Assembly (NCBI GenBank): GCA_963565915.1
Contig: OY751493.1
Location: forward strand, 3,038,001-3,102,000
Source: Entoloma clypeatum
Lineage: Eukaryota > Basidiomycota > Agaricomycetes > Agaricales > Entolomataceae
Direction of reading: 5' to 3'
DNA: 64,000 bases
The notes beneath the pieces are model-generated. The model was not told the origin of the DNA. It worked only from the letters and a program-made list of their open reading frames with translations, and searched no databases. Position 1 is the first letter of the stretch, and each line of letters begins with the position of its first letter. The position numbers were made by a program, and so were the translations under genes. Of this stretch, positions 35,134-48,086 are shown one piece after another.

Positions 35134-36179
35134 ATGATTTACATGAACCTGCCCTCCTTCACCAGTCCTTTTTCAATCATCGCCCACAAGCGTACCCGGT
35201 CAGACGAGCTCTCGAATAACCCTCCGTCACTCCCTCAGATCTCGAGTGACCTTATCCTTCAGGTTTACACACATGTGTCTCTGCGAAGGACCGATGCACG
35301 CCCCGAGGGATATGGAGACAATGAACGGCTTGTAAGACTGGGGAAGGCTGTGCTCGAAGCAACAGTAACCTCCATGCTATTCGACAAGAGGCCAATGTTG
35401 ACCGTCATGGATATATGTGTCAGTCATGCTGTTTTTGCCCCCGATATTCATCTAGACAAAATTGCACATGCTAGATCCAACGTGATAGAGTACTTTGCAG
35501 TGAAAGCATCAAGAAATGGGCCGACATGTATGGCATGAATAGAAGACTGCGTTGCCATCCGGAAGTGTTCTCTCTGCTTGACACACCTGAGGTGACGGGA
35601 AATGCATCCCCCTATCATCGTGTTTGTTTGACGATATTACAGGAAGCCCAGACCATTTTCCAGGCGTATCTGGGAGGAGTGTACACAGAACGTGGATTTG
35701 AGACAGCCCAGAAGTGGATAACTCAATTGTTATGGGGTCAAGACGACGGAATTGCTCCTCCTCCATTCATTCCACCACCAAAGAAGATAAAGAACGAAGA
35801 ATCTCCCTCGTACATACCGCCGCCGATCTTTTTCGGATCACAACCACCTCCTTCACCGAGACAGGCGCCGCCTCCCCCAGTGCTAACCAACCCTTTGTCC
35901 CCAGCGCAACCTACTTTATCATTCCTCCCTCTCTTTAATCAAGCCGCAAGTCAACGGCGTGTAACAGTCGAATACCCTGCTGAATTCAGTGGACCATCAC
36001 ATGCCGGTCGATGGAGCGTGCGGTGTGTTGGTGAGTTGAATGGTTCTGTGAAGGTCAAATTTATTCATGAGAGAGATCAAGTGAATGGGATTTCCAAAGG
36101 TGTGGGCACGGGTAGTAGCAAACAAATCGCGAAGGAAGAGGCTGCAAGACAAGCATATTATGCGATGGGATGGACTTAG
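35134..36179 (+). CDS. RNase III-fold and dsRNA-binding domain protein, probably mitochondrial ribosomal type
   Basis: Exons 35134-35403, 35475-35591 and 35643-36179 give 307 residues. An RNase III-like fold is suggested by NERLVRLGKAVLEATVTSMLF, ESIKKWADMYG, RRLRCHPEVF and AYLGGVY. The catalytic signature is changed: the usual LGD reads LGK, so cleavage is unlikely. After a Pro-rich linker a dsRBD follows (RRVTVEYPAEF, WSVRCVGEL, GTGSSKQIAKEEAARQAYYAM). Catalytically dead RNase III plus dsRBD proteins occur in mitochondrial large ribosomal subunits (mL44 type), which is my best guess. It lies 154 bp downstream of the remodeler and in the same direction. Confidence 0.75.
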
Positions 36180-36333
36180 GTACTTACAATAACTAAGTGC
36201 AGCAAAATAACGGTACTTGTTGATTGATCATTTTGCATTATTTATTTAAATAAATAATTGTCACATGGCAAGGTATTATTGAAGAGTGCTCGCGACGTCT
36301 TACTCGTCGTCCACGGCAGCGCCTTCAACTTCT

Positions 36334-39300
36334 ATGCTAGTTCAAAGTTTGCGGAGCTCATCAACCTCGATGTCCACGCACCCTTTCTCGCAAAGCTCCA
36401 ACCACATAGATTTGACCCTCGATGAAGACGGCGACGATTGCTATTCACACGAACCTTCCCCGAAACGCGCCCGTTTAGATTTCTCCCCACTGGCCGAACC
36501 AGCGAGGTCTGCAGCGCAAGCCACCTCATCTTCGGACAGCTCTACTTCGTCGATCCCGCGATTGACTTGGGACAATCAGAAGTCCTCGATGGCAATGCCT
36601 GATACCTCCTTTGCCGAGCCCAGCTCTTCGCAAGCCTCTATTACACAATATTCCCATAATTCGTCGTCTAATCAGGCCATCCACCGCTCCATAAAATCTT
36701 CATCCAGCATCTATATTCCTCATCACCAGCAGAAACAACTCCCATTGCAAGGTCTATCGCCCAGGAATCCATCTTTCACGACATCCCTCCCTTCATCTAA
36801 CCCTCTGCCAAGTCACCCTCTGGACGCATCCAATCGCCAGGTCATAGATCTGACTGGTTCGCCGTCGCCTCCTCCATTGCGCCAACCACCTGCCTCAACA
36901 TTACCGCCCAACCTACCCCCGAAGACCCCCGTCTGTATAGGACAACTCACCGTCACCGCCCTTGTGCTTTATCCTGTACCATACCTCCTCCCGCCCGAAC
37001 ATTCAGGCGACGCAGACTGGGCACCGGTCCGGCTTCAGTATGAACATAATCCACTCAAACCTGGAGGTTCTGAAACTATTCACATCAAAACGCCTCATGG
37101 GAAAAGCCAGAACGGAGGAACGATCCAAGGAGACGCATTTGGAGTTGTTGAACAGAAGGTTGCAACTTCCCTCGGCCCCATGTTAGGGAAAGGTTTGATC
37201 CGTTTGGACGCCAAAGTCCGGCGAGGCCAACCCAATGTAACTCATTCATTCATTCTCCTTCGTTTGAAGAAATTGAACATTCTTCAAAGCTTCCGATTCT
37301 TCCTCTGCAAGTGCTCGTCTACACTCCTAAAGGCAATATACCAGTTGTTGGCAATTATCTTCAGCAGTGTGGACTTCTCCTTGATCACCCCTCCCTACCC
37401 CATGATGTCCATCGACTGGCAAATTACCACTATCATAACCCTCATAACCCTCCTGCTAATGGACACAATCGGGCAATCATCGTGTCAAATAGATTGGGCT
37501 ATGGATTGGCTGGTAACAACGTGCGTTGGAGTACTCCAGCAGTGACGGGGAAAAGTGTAGAAGTCCAAAGAAGTCAGGTGGATGAGCTGTTCAAAAGCCT
37601 CAAGGATGGAGATGAACTAGCCGAAACTGAACCTTGTGCGTATTTTTGATTTATTGACCAGAGGCATTTTCCATCATGCTCCTTCTTTTCGCCAGCTCCG
37701 GAGGTTGCAACCAACCTGTACCCACACCAAAAGAAAGCTCTGACCTTTTTGCTGGAACGTGAGCGCGAGAAATACGGTATGGACGGCAGATTCTCCTCGC
37801 TCTGGCAACCCCGCACGAACCCGTTGTCGCGTCAAACTAGTTGGTTCCATATCGTTACACAGAGGGAAGTTCTCGAAGAACCTAGGGAAGCCAAAGGCGC
37901 CATTTTGGCGGATGATGTCTGTCGGTTTTTCTACTAGACCATGAATTTACTAAACTTCCGAGTAGATGGGCCTTGGGAAGACTATCACCTGTGTTTCCCT
38001 CATTGCAGCGACTCTGGATTCCGCGAAATCGTTTGCGGCATCACCAGCGGAAGTGCCTCCTAGTTCACCTAGGGCATGCTCGCCTCCTGATCCATCTCAT
38101 TTTTCTGGCAACGTCTGGGGGATGCCGTCTACAGAACCTGGTACATCCCAGAAATTCAAAGCACAAATGACAAGACATCAAGATAGACTAGCATCCCGAA
38201 TCAAGGTGAAAAGTCGTGCGACGCTCATTGTATGTCCGCTGTCAACGGTGTCAAATTGGGAAGATCAATTCAGAGAACATTGGAGGGGGAAAGTCACGGT
38301 TGTTGGAGGCAGTGGTGTCAATTGCACGCCAGTAACACCATCACAATCCATCGCCCAGCTTAGTCTTTCAGCACCTCCAGTCGATGCTGAATTAGGGGCT
38401 AAAGTGCCCCGCCCTCGTGAAGGTACGCCTCTTCGGGTGTACATATATCACGGGAATGCTCGTCGACCGGATCCCACCTTCCTGGCCGAATTTGATGCGG
38501 TCATCACGACGTTCGCAACTCTTGCCTCAGAATTTTCAAGGCAGAACAGGACTGCTACCGTCGCAGATGAAGAAGATGCAATCAGCAGTGACGGCACAGG
38601 CGGATTGGATGTCGATGACGGTGGCAACCAAATCCCGAGGCTGTCTAAGCCTAGGAAAGGTGGACTCAAGAGGAAGAAGTCTGCTGTTGTTACAGGCCTC
38701 TGTCATAATGAAACAACCAGCCCACTGCAAAGCATTCATTGGTTTCGCGTTGTCCTTGATGAGGCGCAGTAAGTGAACTTAAATCCAAGCTTCCTTCATT
38801 CTGAAGCAATCTTTGTATAGTTCGATTAAAGAAACCGCAACAGTGGGTAGCCGTGCATCATGCGAATTGGTGGCAGATCGACGTCTCTGTTTGACGGGAA
38901 CACCTGTACAGAACAAGCTTGATGATGTTTTTGCTCTCATCAAATTTCTCCGTTTGGCACCGTTCGACGATAAAAACGTTTGGACTGAATTCATAGGTAG
39001 TCCAGTGAAATTTGGCCAGGCTCTGGGCGTCGCGCGACTTCAAACTATCATGAAGTGTATCACCCTTCGTCGAACCAAGGAGACGAGAACCCATGATGGC
39101 AAGAGGATACTTGCTCTTCCCCCGCGTCGCGATGAGCTGCGTTATCTCAAATTCGACTCAGAAGAACAAGCCATATATGACCAGTTTTTCAACGAATCAA
39201 AAGCCGAATTCAACGAGATGTCGAGCAAAAACGAGGTCATGAAGAATTATGTTGGCATTCTTCAAAAGATTTTGCGGCTTCGTCAGATTTGCGATCATTT

Positions 39301-40658
39301 TGAGCTGGTACAGGGCAAGAAACCAGGGCAGGGTCAGGAGTCTTCGTCATACGAGGACATAGTGGCGGTTGTAACCAGAGAGGGATTGAGCGATCGCCGC
39401 GCAGCTGCGATCTTTGCTATCCTACGTGAATCTGCCACCACTCAATGCGTTGAATGCGGAGGAGAACTGTGTATCTCGGGTGATTCAGCCCACTCTGACG
39501 GCCTTGTCCTCGACGGTGCCCCAGCTGCGAAGCGAGGGAAAAGGGGCAAAAACACTACATCTCGCTCATCGACTCGTGCGAATAGCCCGTTCGTACCTCG
39601 CCCAGTCTTGACACGATGCCAACACCTCTTTTGCTTCGAATGTTATCGGAGTTCCATATGCCCAGGATGGCCAGATGTTCCCCATGATACATACCGGGCA
39701 TGTTCTGCATGCCAGACCGGACTATCACCTTTGGATGCGATTGAAATCAGACCAGAATCCCTTGCTGATTCGACATCCAAGAAAAAGGTACAGAAGCGCG
39801 ACAAGAAACAGAAATATAGCTCTCTAGAACACTTTCATCCGTCCACCAAAGTGAAAGCCCTATTGGGCGATCTTGTCCTTTTTTCAAGAGCGAACCCGTA
39901 TTCCGCAAATTACGATCCTTCTTCTATCGAAATCCAGATGGTTGATAATGAGGGGAAGCAGGTGGATGATGGGGTGGTCAAGACCGTTGTATTGTGAGCA
40001 AGATACCACAAACAAGCGAATGTTAATCATTATTATTATTTTCCAGCTCGCAATGGACTAGTATGCTTGACAAGTAAAGCCTCGCCACTTCACCAGATTC
40101 TCTCATTGAAGCTAAACTCATTTTCAAGGGTTGAAGATGCATTAGAGGCCGCTGGAATCCGGTATGATCGATTAGATGGAACGATGAAACGTGATGACAG
40201 GACCAGAGCAATGGATGCCTTGAAACATGACGGGGGTTGCGAAGTCCTCCTTGTTAGCTTGAAGGCAGGAGGTGTCGGCCTTAATCTAACTGCAGCTCAG
40301 CGGGTCTATCTAATGGATCCTTATTGGTACGGTTGTCTCTTACATTTCGACTCAAATAAGTGACCCCAACTTGACAGGAATCCTGCTGTTGAGAACCAAG
40401 CAGTGGACCGTATTGTGCGTTCTGTATTATCAAAATATTGAGGAAGCCGAAACTAATTTGAAAGTATAGCATCGTCTCGGACAAACACGGCCAGTGACCA
40501 CTGTGAAATTGATTATAGAGAATTCCATAGAAGCACGCCTACTGGAAGTACAAAGGAAGAAGACTGAACTGGCGAATATGACACTTGGCCAGAATTATAG
40601 CAAAGCCGAATTATTGCAACGTCGAATGGAGGAGCTTAATCAGTTGTTTGGTTCCTGA
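36334..40658 (+). CDS. Rad5/HLTF-like SNF2 ATPase with RING finger
   Basis: Rad5/HLTF proteins act in DNA-damage tolerance as translocases and ubiquitin ligases. The frame is open from a GTG at 36286 without an ATG; the first ATG is 36334. A long Ser/Pro-rich N-terminus (with IDLTLDEDGDD and VIDLTGSPSPPP) precedes a possible HIRAN-like region (CIGQLTVTALVLYPVPYL), then LYPHQKKALTFLLERE, the split Walker A ADD/MGLGKT, CPLSTVSNWEDQ, VVLDEA/SIKE, LCLTGTPVQNKLDD, a RING of the type CQHLFCFECYRSS...CSACQ between the ATPase lobes, and helicase C with LDGTMKRDDRTRAM, LVSLKAGGVGLNLT, HRLGQTRPV. The insertion of a RING within the ATPase is typical of this class. It ends 77 bp from the convergent transporter stop. 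Confidence 0.87.
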
Positions 40659-40735
40659 ATTCGAAGTATTGTAGATATCATATAGTACCGCTCCCTTACC
40701 GATGCCATAATAATGAATTAATCTGTCCGTTGATT

Positions 40736-42714
40736 CTAAAAGGCAAAGTGTGCAGCACCCTTGCGTGTTCCGAAGAGGTAGACTTCACCAGTTTGAGTCT
40801 TTTGTGAATGTGGAAACCACATGGTACTGACCAATAACTTGACTCACAAAGAGTCCAATTGTGACCCCAGCAGCTACTGATATCATGCGCAATGCCAGAG
40901 AAAACCCATTCGAGTACTGTTCGGCAGAACTGTGGTAAGTTTGAGTCAAACCTCCTCCTTGAGCAATTCCGGACTGCTGAAGGGTAAGATACTCGTGGTC
41001 AAGTCCCAAAAAGTAAGACATGCCATACCGGAACCAAGAACAAGACACCAGTGACCATCGAAGTAAAAGCTGTTCCCCGCACCACTCGCGAGTAAACATT
41101 GCCAAGAGAGCCAATGACAAAAGCACCAGCTGCAGAAACGATATCTGTTCTCCCAGGGATGACAGTGCTTGTCACTCGATTGGCAGCGTAGGCAGCGCAG
41201 GAGAATGCGACCATCACGAGGAGCTGGGGCCATTTCTTCCATGATTGCAGGTTGGAAAGCGATGAACAAAGGGAATAAGCTGGGACCAAGAAGAAAGCCG
41301 TCCACCATGGGAAAGGTTGTAAGAACCATGGGCGGGAGGGATCACGCCTACACCCTTCAAAGTTTGCTCTGTCGGTAAAGGATTTGAACACGTAGATTAT
41401 ATAATTCTCACCCTTGAAAACATGGTGAAGGCCGCTAGCGTTATTTTGCCAACCGATAACCCCACTGGTGGAGGTGAAAGGTGCAGATCCGTTGACCCCA
41501 GAAAATGCACCATGGATATAGACATAATCTTGTATGTTACCCTGATAATATGCGCGGCGGGCGCGACGATCGACCACCAGGTATAAATCGGATCCAATCG
41601 TTAGACCAAAGCCCTGGCCTATCCATTAACACATTATCATCCAATAAACGTAGGAGGTATATCTCACCAGGAACAATGTATATATAATGGCATATACGAT
41701 CCTTACGGACCCGCAAAACATATTCCTGGACATCAATTCAAGGGCACTGATCACTAGAACCGAAGGCGTAATCAGAAGGGATAATACTTGTGTTGAATCA
41801 TAGTCGTACTCACAGACAGTAAATCCAGGAAGGATGACGACGACTCCAGCAGAGGATATTGCACTATAGCAAAAGACATCTGATGGTATATTGCTGAGAC
41901 CTCGTGCCACAAAAGCAACGAGTATGGAAACGGAAATCCTGCAAACGTATGTTCACGACAAAACAACATGCACGGAGAGCTCACCCACTCATAGACATTT
42001 GCATACATGAAGCTCTTCCTGGCCGCACTCGAGCCTAGGTACTTCAGAAAGCCGGCACACAAGCCACTGATACACATATCAAACAGAGAGCCTCCGAATG
42101 ATAAAACGCATATCACAGCGCCACAACCGAAGGCTAGCAAGCATCTTACCCAAAGGGGGTACAGTGGACAGGCTCGTAAAATGTGTTTGAGAGCAATCGT
42201 GCCAGCCTCAGCCCCCATTTTGTCGTGCAGAACATCACGGTATATTGTGTGGACCTGGTGCAGCGATGTTAATGCGATGCGACCCGTTGCCCGAATGAAA
42301 TGGGTGCGCGATGATCTTGTATCTCCGTTTCGAATTGACACGATAATAAGATTTGGTATGTGTACGAACTCTTTGGGGTATTATTATTCAGGAGATGCTT
42401 ATTTCTGGATAAAGACTGACCAGCTTCTGCACCCAAAATCTTGGAAGCAGCGCCGAGTTGTGATTCGATTCGATGGGAAGGAGCACCAAAGGATAACAGA
42501 GCTTTCGCAAGTACCAAGATGAATTTTCGCCGTTGCTTGACGTCTTAGATTACATGAAATGAGAATCGGGCCAAGGCGCGTCGCCCACAAACAAACCTTC
42601 AATATTGCGAACAGGTGTTGCAGTCAAGCTCTTGCGTCGTTGCAGAAATGAATGAATTGGAAGTAGATCACTTGTCCTTGAGAGCCGCTTTTTGACATCC
42701 TGGACATTGACCAT
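40736..42714 (-). CDS. Prm10/ThrE-like multi-pass membrane transporter
   Basis: The protein starts at ATG 42714 (MVNVQDVKKRLSRTSD); the open frame upstream begins only with GTG. An intron after RNIE restores DVKQRRKFILVLAKALLSF, then GAPSHRIESQLGAASKILG, SFGGSLFDM, SAISSAGVVVILPGF, CGSVRIVYAIIYTLFL, FPWWTAFFLVPAYSLC, RTDIVSAAGAFVIGSLGNVYSR and the C-terminal VYLFGTRKGAAHFAF. These match the ThrE/Prm10 family: an N-terminal ThrE half, then a second membrane half, about ten membrane segments in all. Bacterial relatives export threonine and serine; fungal Prm10 is poorly characterised. The first exon pair could be preceded by a further short exon. Confidence 0.82.
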
Positions 42715-42975
42715 GTCGAAAGAAAGCCAAGAGTGCAGATATTTGAGTGAGCTTGAAGACTTGTATAAACGCTGATGTAGGCCAGGTTTTCGAGAAGCTT
42801 TCTCAAATGGGAGAAAACAAGGATATGACGAGTACAAGTGTAATCGTTCAAAGTTCACGGCAGCTTTTCGAAAAATGATAATTTAGACGTGAACTGCCTC
42901 CACAAAGCAAAACTGTACATGTACACTCGAACTGAAAAGTATCCTGGAACAATCGTAGAACGCCATACAATGACT

Positions 42976-45900
42976 TTACCATATTTGCGGTGCGGCCGGC
43001 ATATAATCATTCGGAAGCAAGAATGCGTCCATCCCGTTCTGCGTGAATGAGTTGCCACCAAGGCTCTGATCTGAGATCCACACAGGTAATTGCTCGCTGG
43101 CTGTCGTTTCAAAGCCACGCCAGATGTGCTCAGCATCTGCCGCAAAAGGCTGTTGTTCTTGTTGAAGGGGATGGTGGCGACTATACTGTTGCGGATGCTG
43201 TTGGTGACGCTGATAGTGCTGTGGCATCCCACCAACATCGATGTCATACTGACGGTCGGAAGTACTCGCAAATGGAGTGTCGTATCCAGGAGAGAATGGC
43301 TCTTGATGTCTCTGGGAGGGTGGTCCTATCGGTGTGTTGCTCGGCACGGAGCCGACGAATGTGGTCAATAGACGACGAGGTTCACGTGTCGTCTTTGGCG
43401 AGCGAGAATGAGATCTCGGTTTACGTTTTTTAGATCGTTTCAACATCAGCTGGAGGGTTAATGCATATCTCTTTCCCGGAACTGACATGAAGATACAGTG
43501 AGACACGGTATGATCATGGAGAAACGTTGACATACTTTCTGCCATCAGATTCGCCAGCCGTTCTACCTGGGCCCGTATCTCGTGCAGGTTGCAATCGTTT
43601 GGACTATTTGGAGTTCAGGCATGATACTCGGAAAGAAGGATCAACCTACAAAAGTCGGGCGAGACGCAGCAAAAACGATGCAGCAAAGGTTGCCGTTGCA
43701 TGTGTATAATGAACGGCTACAATGAAGAGGAACATTCATGTACATGATCGGTCGACAGCGATCGAACATTTAACGTACCATACTTCATACCTTCTCTGTA
43801 GGCAGGCGAATTTACCGTAATATCTAATCCTTGACTGGCAATTTGAATGGATCGAAGTGCAAGTTGTCTCTGCAGCTGCGGCATATTTTGAACATCATCA
43901 GGTCCATTTATACCCCTGAGGGCAGTGGCGTTATGGAACAGCTCAGCATGTAAGTGTTGGATTTGTAGACTCTGTCGATAAAAAGCTACAGTGGATGTGG
44001 AGCATGTTAATTTTGTATTGAAAATATCCGGGAAATAGCTCACCAGCGTCCTCGTATTTCTGGGAAAAAGCCTGGTCCCATAACTTGTACCAGGCACTAA
44101 ATTCTTCATCTGCTGCACGGAGCCTCAGGAAATGTGCTTCCTTCACTGGACCTTCCATAGGTGACATCGCATTATTCACCCTCTCACGGATGGCCATCAG
44201 TTCCACAGTAGATACAAGACGCATATCGTCCTCGATGGCCAATGGATGTTGCAGCAGTGATCTACATTCCTGAATGCTCTCATCATCCTTGAGAACAGCT
44301 GGCCGTCCGGTCCCATAAGACAGTCTATATACATCAATATCTTCTCCAAAGCTCGGAAAGACATCACAAATCACTTACTGGTGTTCAAAGAGGTAGAGAC
44401 AGAACCATGTGCGAGACGCAATCACTAGGTCACGATCTTCAATGGCGTCGATTTTGTGAGCTTTCATGCGCCGAAGCAATCTTGGCCAAGCCTTGTGCAT
44501 TGCTGGATAGTTGATTTATGGCAACTTCTCAACAGGGCGAGCACCCAACTTACATAATTCCATAGCCATGCGGACAGCGTGACCCCCACTCAACCATCCG
44601 TTGTCGGACCACCCAGACACCAGTACTAAACATGATGAACTCTGATTGGGAGCATTGTATAACAGGATTTGCTCACTCATGGCCTGGACAGCTTCGATAC
44701 GCATAACAGGGGCGAATAGCGTAGCGCAAGAAATAGCTTGGACTTCTTCAAGGATCTTGATGTATATTTCGCTCGGTTGTGCTAAGCCGAATTAGACGAT
44801 TAAGAATGACCTGGCTTTTAAACGCACCTCCACCATCACGAGTGCGCGCCGCGACCATACATATACAATCGACAGCAAATGGAGAGCGCTCGTGTAAGAC
44901 ATCATAGGTGTCACTGTTTGAATCAAAAACAGGCCTTCAAAGATTTTACTGAGATCGCGGATAAATATACAAAGATAGATTCAACGCACAGGAAAGTAGA
45001 ACAGCCATGATAAAATCTGGACAGTTTGAGTGAGTATGAAGGGATCTTGGGACATAAGCCGGTTGCACGGACATGTTGAACAGTTCACGCGCTTCTGCCT
45101 CAGAAATGATATTCTTAGTCACCACTTGGAAAGAGCATTCGTAAAAACGAGATTTAGGTGTAGCAGAAACATTACCGTCTGGAAATGTCAGGCTACGATG
45201 TAGTGCGTGACGAATCTTTCTTCGTTTGTAAGGTCGCATCTGCCTATCAGGTGACGGCGTTCGCGCTCGGCTTTGAGGCCCACTACTATCTCCATTTTCC
45301 TGCACCAGGATGAGCTTTCACTTTTGAGATACATACGATTTACCTTCGCAGCTCTCTGGATTGCAACATCTGCCAGTCCTCTGAGTACCTCCCATGGCGC
45401 AACTAAGCCCGAGGCTGGTAATTCACCATTTTCTTCGTCGTCAAGATCGGAAGAGTTGGCGCTTGTGACATTGGATGAAGACGGTGCTTGTCTTTTCGCC
45501 CCGACGAATTGATGCCTTGAGATAGATCGGGCATGTATGATACCTGAATCCTGATAACGAAGAGATGATATATTACTCTGCTGAGTTGGAGGACCCATAA
45601 CTGATATCGTGGAGAAAGGAGGCAGGACAGGGCCTTGTGTGTTCGAGTTATGGGTATACATCGAGGCGTCCTGGGTATTTGAAGGGGGTAATAACGGGGG
45701 ATGTAGATCTCCCGGTACGTTCTGAGTAGGCATTGAGGGGCTTCGATAGCCAGCGGTAGATGGTCGAGACTGTCTGGGCAGTTGAGTAGCTTGATGAGAC
45801 ATGGGAAACGCATTGGAGCCTCCTGGCGGAGAAGGATGCATCTCGTCTATGCGTTGATGTCCTGTGGTCGGAGTCACGGCGGACATGGACGGAGAGCTCA

Positions 45901-46471
45901 CGTTCGGTGATTGTTGATGAAAGGACTGCGGATGTAGAGACGGTGATCGCACACTGAATGACCCTGACCTTAGATGTGCCACAAGTTCAGAGAGGGTATT
46001 CGATATTGCGGTTTGCGTGTTACGAATCTCAGCGACATGGGCCTCAAGACTCCGTATGCGCCTGCAGCTCGTTAACGTCAAACCGTGTGGGATAAAGACG
46101 AATGATGGATCTCACTCTAGTCCGGCTTCCCCAGTTAGCGTTGCTTCCCTCGACGGCTTTTCAAACAGGCATTCGAGATTAGTGTTCCGACAACGTTTAC
46201 AAGGCGGGTTATCGGCGCCTTCGCATCTCATTTTCTGTTTCCTGCATGCGTTCTATTGCCCAGATTACAAATTGCATAAGTCGAACGCGATTTATACTCA
46301 CGCAAGCACCTAGAATGCGAGGCCAAGCTTTTGTTAATGAAAAACATTCGGAGGTGCCTACATACGAGGAACTCGATTCAAGGTTTTAATGACCGGTTTG
46401 ATTTCACTCTTCCCATTCTTATCGTCTTCATCCTGTGTTTTTACGATGGTTCGCGTGCCGCCTGAGTCCAT
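42976..46471 (-). CDS. Zn2Cys6 fungal transcription factor
   Basis: ATG 46471 opens MDSGGTRTIVKTQDEDDKNG. After a 55-60 nt intron and a second intron inside the cluster, the DNA-binding motif reads ACNACRKQKMRC...CKRCRNTNLEC, with the GAL4-type spacing C-x2-C-x6-C-x7-C-x2-C-x6-C. A short coiled-coil (RIRSLEAHVAEIRNTQ) and a Ser/Pro/Gln-rich linker follow, then the fungal-specific regulatory domain: WSDNGWLSGGHAVRMAMELC, YGTGRPAVLKDD, AIEDDMRLVSTVELM, and a C-terminal helix ATFAASFLLRLARLL. A His/Gln-rich tail ends at TAA 42976-42978. Related basidiomycete sequences are sometimes annotated as PrtT-like protease regulators. I cannot confirm the targets. Confidence 0.85.
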
Positions 46472-47323
46472 CAAATGAGCTATGAAGCGACGAAGGGTAG
46501 AAGAGATGTGCCAGTGGCTGCGAGAATGTGGTGTGGGGAAGGTTCGATTCGAAGCCTGATCGGTACAAACAACGCCAACTCATATAACTTGTACCTCCAA
46601 CTCTGACAGAACCCCATCTACACCCTGCGGACAAAATGGATAAGAATCTCAGAGGATAAAAATTCTCTATGTATGTAGCAGAATCCGGACACTTGCCCAT
46701 CTCTAGGTTTGTGTTGACAGACAGGTTTACCTTTATCCTGCAAGAGGAGGAAGTCTGCTATGTATCGAGAATGATGGGGAGGATGAACTTTGATACATGC
46801 CAAGTATACCTATGTAACCTGCGTTTAAACGATCCCAAATTGACGCCAATCGCTCTGAACGACGCCTGAAACTCGCCCGCATACGATTCTGGCACAAACG
46901 GACAATTTCTTCGGGTAGTCGAAAACGCCTGATCCCTGATGAGAATCGCTCCACAGGAAAGCCTCAGGTAAATCCGGATAAAATCGCCCAAAGCGCCTCC
47001 AAAAAATCGCAAATTTTGCAATTGGCCCCTAAGGATGGGGGTGGGCAACACCTCAGAGTCACGGAAAGACGTGACGTAATGCCCTGTGACAGATTCCGTC
47101 ACATATACTGACCCAGCTGAAAACCAGGCTCCCTCACTCCCTCCTGATAATTCTAACTGCATGTAGCATATCTGGGGGCTTCTATAGCTATCACCTGTAA
47201 TATATCAGGTGAATTTGAGGTTAAGATAGTTTGGAAAAGAGTGTAGTAAAATGATCACAGGCTGTTATACTGCTTTAGCCAGATTGTTACTTTTCAAGCA
47301 GTATCACAATGAGAGAGAATATA
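46472..47323. other. Intergenic, no gene seen
   Basis: Upstream region of the transcription factor gene and, from about 47160, AT-rich sequence that continues beyond the inserted chromovirus at 54595. It is therefore the original 3' flank of the transposase-like gene that ends at 54690. A small hairpin, CACCTG...CAGGTG, lies near 47195-47213. Confidence 0.5.
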
Positions 47324-47328
47324 TTAAG

Positions 47329-48046
47329 TGTTATATCCGTCTCTGAATCTCTGATCCACTCCGATCTTCCTCCGACATTCCGGACATCCGTTACCTCCGC
47401 ATCTCCGCACGTTGCCATCGTGCATTTCATATTCATAACTCCATGCCTTTATGCATTTCATATTCATATTCCTGTTTACTTATGCATTGCCTTTTCTGCA
47501 TGGTCCATTGACCGACATCTCCGATGTTCATTACAGTCGCTGGCAACTTACGCCACAACTCCGGACCTACTCCGACCATCTCCGTAAAGTAATCTCATTT
47601 AGGTATTTAAGCTCATACTGTACCATACCTGTAGTTCCTCAGTTCGAATATCAACAAAGTTCACTTCTCTACTCCCCGTTCATGCCAGAGATCCTCGCTG
47701 TGGTACAATACGCCGACGACATCCTCATCTACTGCTCTTCCTCCATTGTTACCCTTCGACGAGCTCAGTACTGTGTCTGAGTCACAACTCCGACGTTGTC
47801 CGACCATTTCCACGTCAACATGTCTCTCACCGAGATCTTTCCGAGGACCTCCGCACCTCCGACCTCTCCTCCGACCTCCTGAAATTGGGACACCTTATCC
47901 AACAAACGGCGGCGCAACACATACATTGAAGCCACATCCCTCCCCTTCGTTGTTTCTCCGCATTTCCGGAGTTCCGCTCTGGTCTCAGTCCTACGTCCGA
48001 CCTCCGACGGACTCCAACGAAGCTCCGACGTTTCACCTACTTAACA
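47329..48046 (+). repeat. 5' LTR of chromovirus 2
   Basis: 718 bp, TGTTATATC to CTTAACA. It is unusually long compared with the other two chromoviruses here. Differences from the 3' copy include several CpG/TpG pairs (for example near 47337 and 47344) and small indels. The internal stretch GTAGTTCCTCAGTTCG is shared with the solo LTR at 3503-4080. Confidence 0.93.
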
Positions 48047-48086
48047 GTATATTCGAACTCAAACCGTTTTTGGATTCCTGCTAGTC

